Source: Bacteroidales bacterium
Lineage (GTDB): Bacteria > Bacteroidota > Bacteroidia > Bacteroidales > Marinilabiliaceae
Assembly: GCA_017539645.1 (NCBI GenBank)
Contig: JAFYCM010000081.1
Location: 1-32,265 of the forward strand
DNA: 32,265 nucleotides
Reading direction: 5' to 3'
Below are positions 30,207-32,265 of this stretch, piece after piece. Under the pieces are notes generated by a model. The model searched no databases. It was not told the origin of the DNA and saw only the letters and a program-made list of their open reading frames with translations. The position numbers were made by a program, and so were the translations under genes. The stretch's first letter is position 1. The number at the start of each line of letters is the position of its first letter.

Positions 30207-32265
30207 ATGAATAAATTTAGCAAAACGGGGATCTCCACGCTCATCAATATTGTAGGTATGAGCATTGCCTTTGCTGCGGCCATAATACTTACCGTGCAAG
30301 TGAAGTGGGACGTTACGTACGACGACAACTTCGACGAAAGCGAAAAGGTGTTTAGGTTAGAAAATAGCCTTATGGGCGATGGTTTGTTTTCTACGTGGAT
30401 TTCGCGCCCACTGATAGAGGCCATACGCACCGCTAGCCCAAACATCGAAGCTGTGGGCACTTTTAGTTCGTTAGAACCAATGGTCTACTACAAGGAAGGT
30501 CATAAAGATTCGGGCGTATCGGTAAGTGTAGTTCGCATAGATAGCACAATGCTATCCGTTTTCCCGTTTGAATGGTTAGAAGGTTCTGCTGCCAATTTTA
30601 CTACTAAGGGGACAGCTATAATTAGTGAAGATTGGGCACAAAAAATCTTTGCTAACGAAAGCGCTATTGATAAAATTATTGAAGATAGCGAAGGTAATCC
30701 GGTGCGCATTATTGGTGTATTCCGCAATACTCCGCTCAACTTCAGCATGCACTACGATATGCTTGAATTTATTGGCAATGAGAGTATTGATAACCAACAC
30801 GAATTCTCGTACAATTCATTCATAAAACTGCGCGATGCTTCGCAAGCCGAGCAAACGGAGACGATGATTGAAGACGCTTTTCTGAAATTTTATGGTGCCG
30901 ATGACAATGATACTTGGCAGGTAAAAATGCGCGAATGTGTTCGCATCTGCAATCTCCACGATGCTCACTTCGAGCGCGATGTGCGAGCTAATGTTATGAG
31001 TGCCAACAAATCGGTAATTATCACGTTGACCGTTATAGCTATCTTCCTCATTCTCATAGCTATAATAAACTTCATCAACTTCGCTTTTGCCGAAATTCCT
31101 TTCCATATAAAGAATATCAACACGCGCCGAGTGCTTGGCGAAAGTCGCAATTCGCTCATTGGTAAGCAACTTCGCAAGGCGGCGCTGACGGCTCTCGTGG
31201 CTTTTGGCATAGCTATTTTGGTGGTGCATCTGGTGGCAAGTTCGTCGTTGGCATCGTACGTATCGGGCAGTCTGAATGTGGCGGACAACGTTGGCATAAT
31301 AGCATTTATGCTCGCCATAGTGGTTGTGGCGGCCATCGTAGCGGGCATTGCACCTGCTATCTACTCCACCTCGCAACCCACCACAATGGTACTGAAAGGT
31401 TCGTACGCCATGAGCGTGAAGGGCAAAGCGTTGCGCAACGTCCTTGTTGGTCTGCAATATGTGCTCTCGTTCGGCTTCATACTTATGGCGTTGTTCGTTC
31501 ATATACAGACTAAGTACATGATACATAGCGATATGGGCTTCACGCAAGCGAACGTACTACAAATATATTGTGGCTATAAAGCAGGCGGAGACCATGAGGC
31601 TGTCACTGCCAAACTTCTACAGAATCCGGCCATTGCCGATGTTACGTTTGCTGATGGCAATCTTGTGAGCGACCAGAAAATGGGCTGGAGCCGAAACGAT
31701 GGAAATGGCGACAATATATATATGGAAGTTTTTCCCGTCGATGTCAATTTTGCAAAATTCTTCGGATTGAACATAGTTGATGGTCGTGATTTTTCGGAAT
31801 CCGACAACCAAAGCGATGCTGGCTGTTTCATTGTAAATGAGAATTTTATACAGACATTCCCCCAATTTGAGGTAGGTAAACTTTTGAATGCCCACACCGA
31901 AAATCCTGCCGAGATAATAGGTGTGATGAAAGATTTCAACTTCAAATCGCTTCAGCACCCAATGGAGCCGCTTGTGCTTTTCAACTGGGGCAAAAACTGT
32001 TGGCGACCGTTCCGTGTTATGTATGTAAAAACCATTGCTGGCGCCGATTACGAATCCGTTTCGCAATACATAAAAGAGACCGTCAACGCATTCGACCCCA
32101 CAATGCCAATATCGCAAATAGATGTGCATCACCTCGACCAATGGATCGAAGATATGTATCAGAGCGAGGAGAAGCTCGGCAACCTCATCACCATTGCGTC
32201 GCTTGTGGCGCTAATTATTGCGATAATAGGAATTACTGGATTGGTATTCTTCGAGACTCAGTTCC
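30207..32265 (+). CDS. MacB/FtsX-type ABC transporter permease (3' truncated by window end)
   Basis: Open from ATG 30207 to the last base, 686 complete codons with no stop. An N-terminal membrane segment (~8-28, STLINIVGMSIAFAAAIILTVQV) is followed by a MacB_PCD-like periplasmic domain, then a three-helix FtsX block from ~270 (VIITLTVIAIFLILIAIINFINF). The coupling motif HIKNINTRRVLGESRNSL is near residue 300. A second half begins with LRNVLVGLQYVLSFGFILMALF, and the visible sequence ends inside the first helix of the last FtsX block (LITIASLVALIIAIIGITGLVFF). It is co-directional with the adaptor, 148 nt downstream of it, and has no sigma-54 site of its own. An ATPase gene may follow beyond the window. 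Confidence 0.88.
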   Translation, partial: MNKFSKTGISTLINIVGMSIAFAAAIILTVQVKWDVTYDDNFDESEKVFRLENSLMGDGLFSTWISRPLIEAIRTASPNIEAVGTFSSLEPMVYYKEGHKDSGVSVSVVRIDSTMLSVFPFEWLEGSAANFTTKGTAIISEDWAQKIFANESAIDKIIEDSEGNPVRIIGVFRNTPLNFSMHYDMLEFIGNESIDNQHEFSYNSFIKLRDASQAEQTETMIEDAFLKFYGADDNDTWQVKMRECVRICNLHDAHFERDVRANVMSANKSVIITLTVIAIFLILIAIINFINFAFAEIPFHIKNINTRRVLGESRNSLIGKQLRKAALTALVAFGIAILVVHLVASSSLASYVSGSLNVADNVGIIAFMLAIVVVAAIVAGIAPAIYSTSQPTTMVLKGSYAMSVKGKALRNVLVGLQYVLSFGFILMALFVHIQTKYMIHSDMGFTQANVLQIYCGYKAGGDHEAVTAKLLQNPAIADVTFADGNLVSDQKMGWSRNDGNGDNIYMEVFPVDVNFAKFFGLNIVDGRDFSESDNQSDAGCFIVNENFIQTFPQFEVGKLLNAHTENPAEIIGVMKDFNFKSLQHPMEPLVLFNWGKNCWRPFRVMYVKTIAGADYESVSQYIKETVNAFDPTMPISQIDVHHLDQWIEDMYQSEEKLGNLITIASLVALIIAIIGITGLVFFETQF

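Noticed and set aside
30816-31547. 243-codon open frame on the minus strand
   Set aside because: Antisense to the permease at 30207; His/Arg/Tyr-rich with no motif, typical of a shadow frame.

Overview
The window reads as a chromosomal segment of a Bacteroidota bacterium, most likely a gut-type Bacteroidales. Signs of this are the fused MurF-Alr enzyme, the DUF4783-nadC pair, several -7 boxes of the Bacteroidota form TAnnTTTG, weak Shine-Dalgarno signals, lipoproteins with a relaxed lipobox, and a rhamnogalacturonan-degradation pair of the PL26/GH2 kind. No rRNA, tRNA or CRISPR array was seen. Species cannot be named from the sequence alone.

Layout. 1-5.9 kb (+): the 3' part of a PL26-type exo-rhamnogalacturonan lyase and a secreted GH2 glycosidase, probably the end of a pectin-utilisation locus. 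6.0-8.5 kb (-): murF-alr, with an intrinsic terminator and a -7 box. 8.7-11.0 kb (-): a MacB/FtsX-type ABC permease. 11.2-12.5 kb (+): an XRE-type regulator plus an unknown protein, arranged like a toxin-antitoxin operon with a palindromic operator. 12.6-13.0 kb (+): a small secreted two-repeat protein. 13.07-13.88 kb: a REP-associated transposase-like (RAYT) gene with 28-bp perfect palindromes around it and inside its reading frame. 13.96-17.7 kb (-): a second ABC permease and an ABC ATPase, separated by an ORF6N-domain gene on the opposite strand. 17.96-18.55 kb (+): hicA-hicB. 18.6-21.2 kb (+): a serine palmitoyltransferase-like protein lacking the expected PLP lysine, tightly coupled to a PagL-like acyloxyacyl hydrolase. 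21.4-22.7 kb (+): DUF4783 protein and nadC. 22.8-27.7 kb (-): the housekeeping run trkA-ruvX-def-dnaN-pyrB-pyrI. 27.9-28.5 kb (+): a small lipoprotein. 28.8 kb to the end (+): a MacA/HlyD-type adaptor and a third, truncated ABC permease.

The best candidate for an undescribed system is a regulatory one. Each of the three ABC-efflux units (starts at 11018-, 17702- and 28799+) is preceded by the same module: a near-identical 42-43 nt element rich in TGTAAA/TTTACA, then exactly 55 nt, then a sigma-54 -24/-12 promoter of form TGGCACG-N5-TGCT, then 42-54 nt to the start codon. This is the layout expected of an enhancer-binding-protein regulon controlling dispersed MacAB-like transporters. The activator itself is not in the window. 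Two of the units also share a 35-nt leader with one mismatch.

Intergenic stretches. 11019-11311 holds the sigma-54 module and the divergent XRE-operon promoter and operator. 12977-13233 holds two palindromes. 17703-17958 holds a sigma-54 module and the hicAB promoter and operator. 28492-28798 (307 nt without a gene) holds a terminator, a decayed half-palindrome and a sigma-54 module. 21159-21376 shows only a -7 box. 30059-30206 holds a long nested hairpin.
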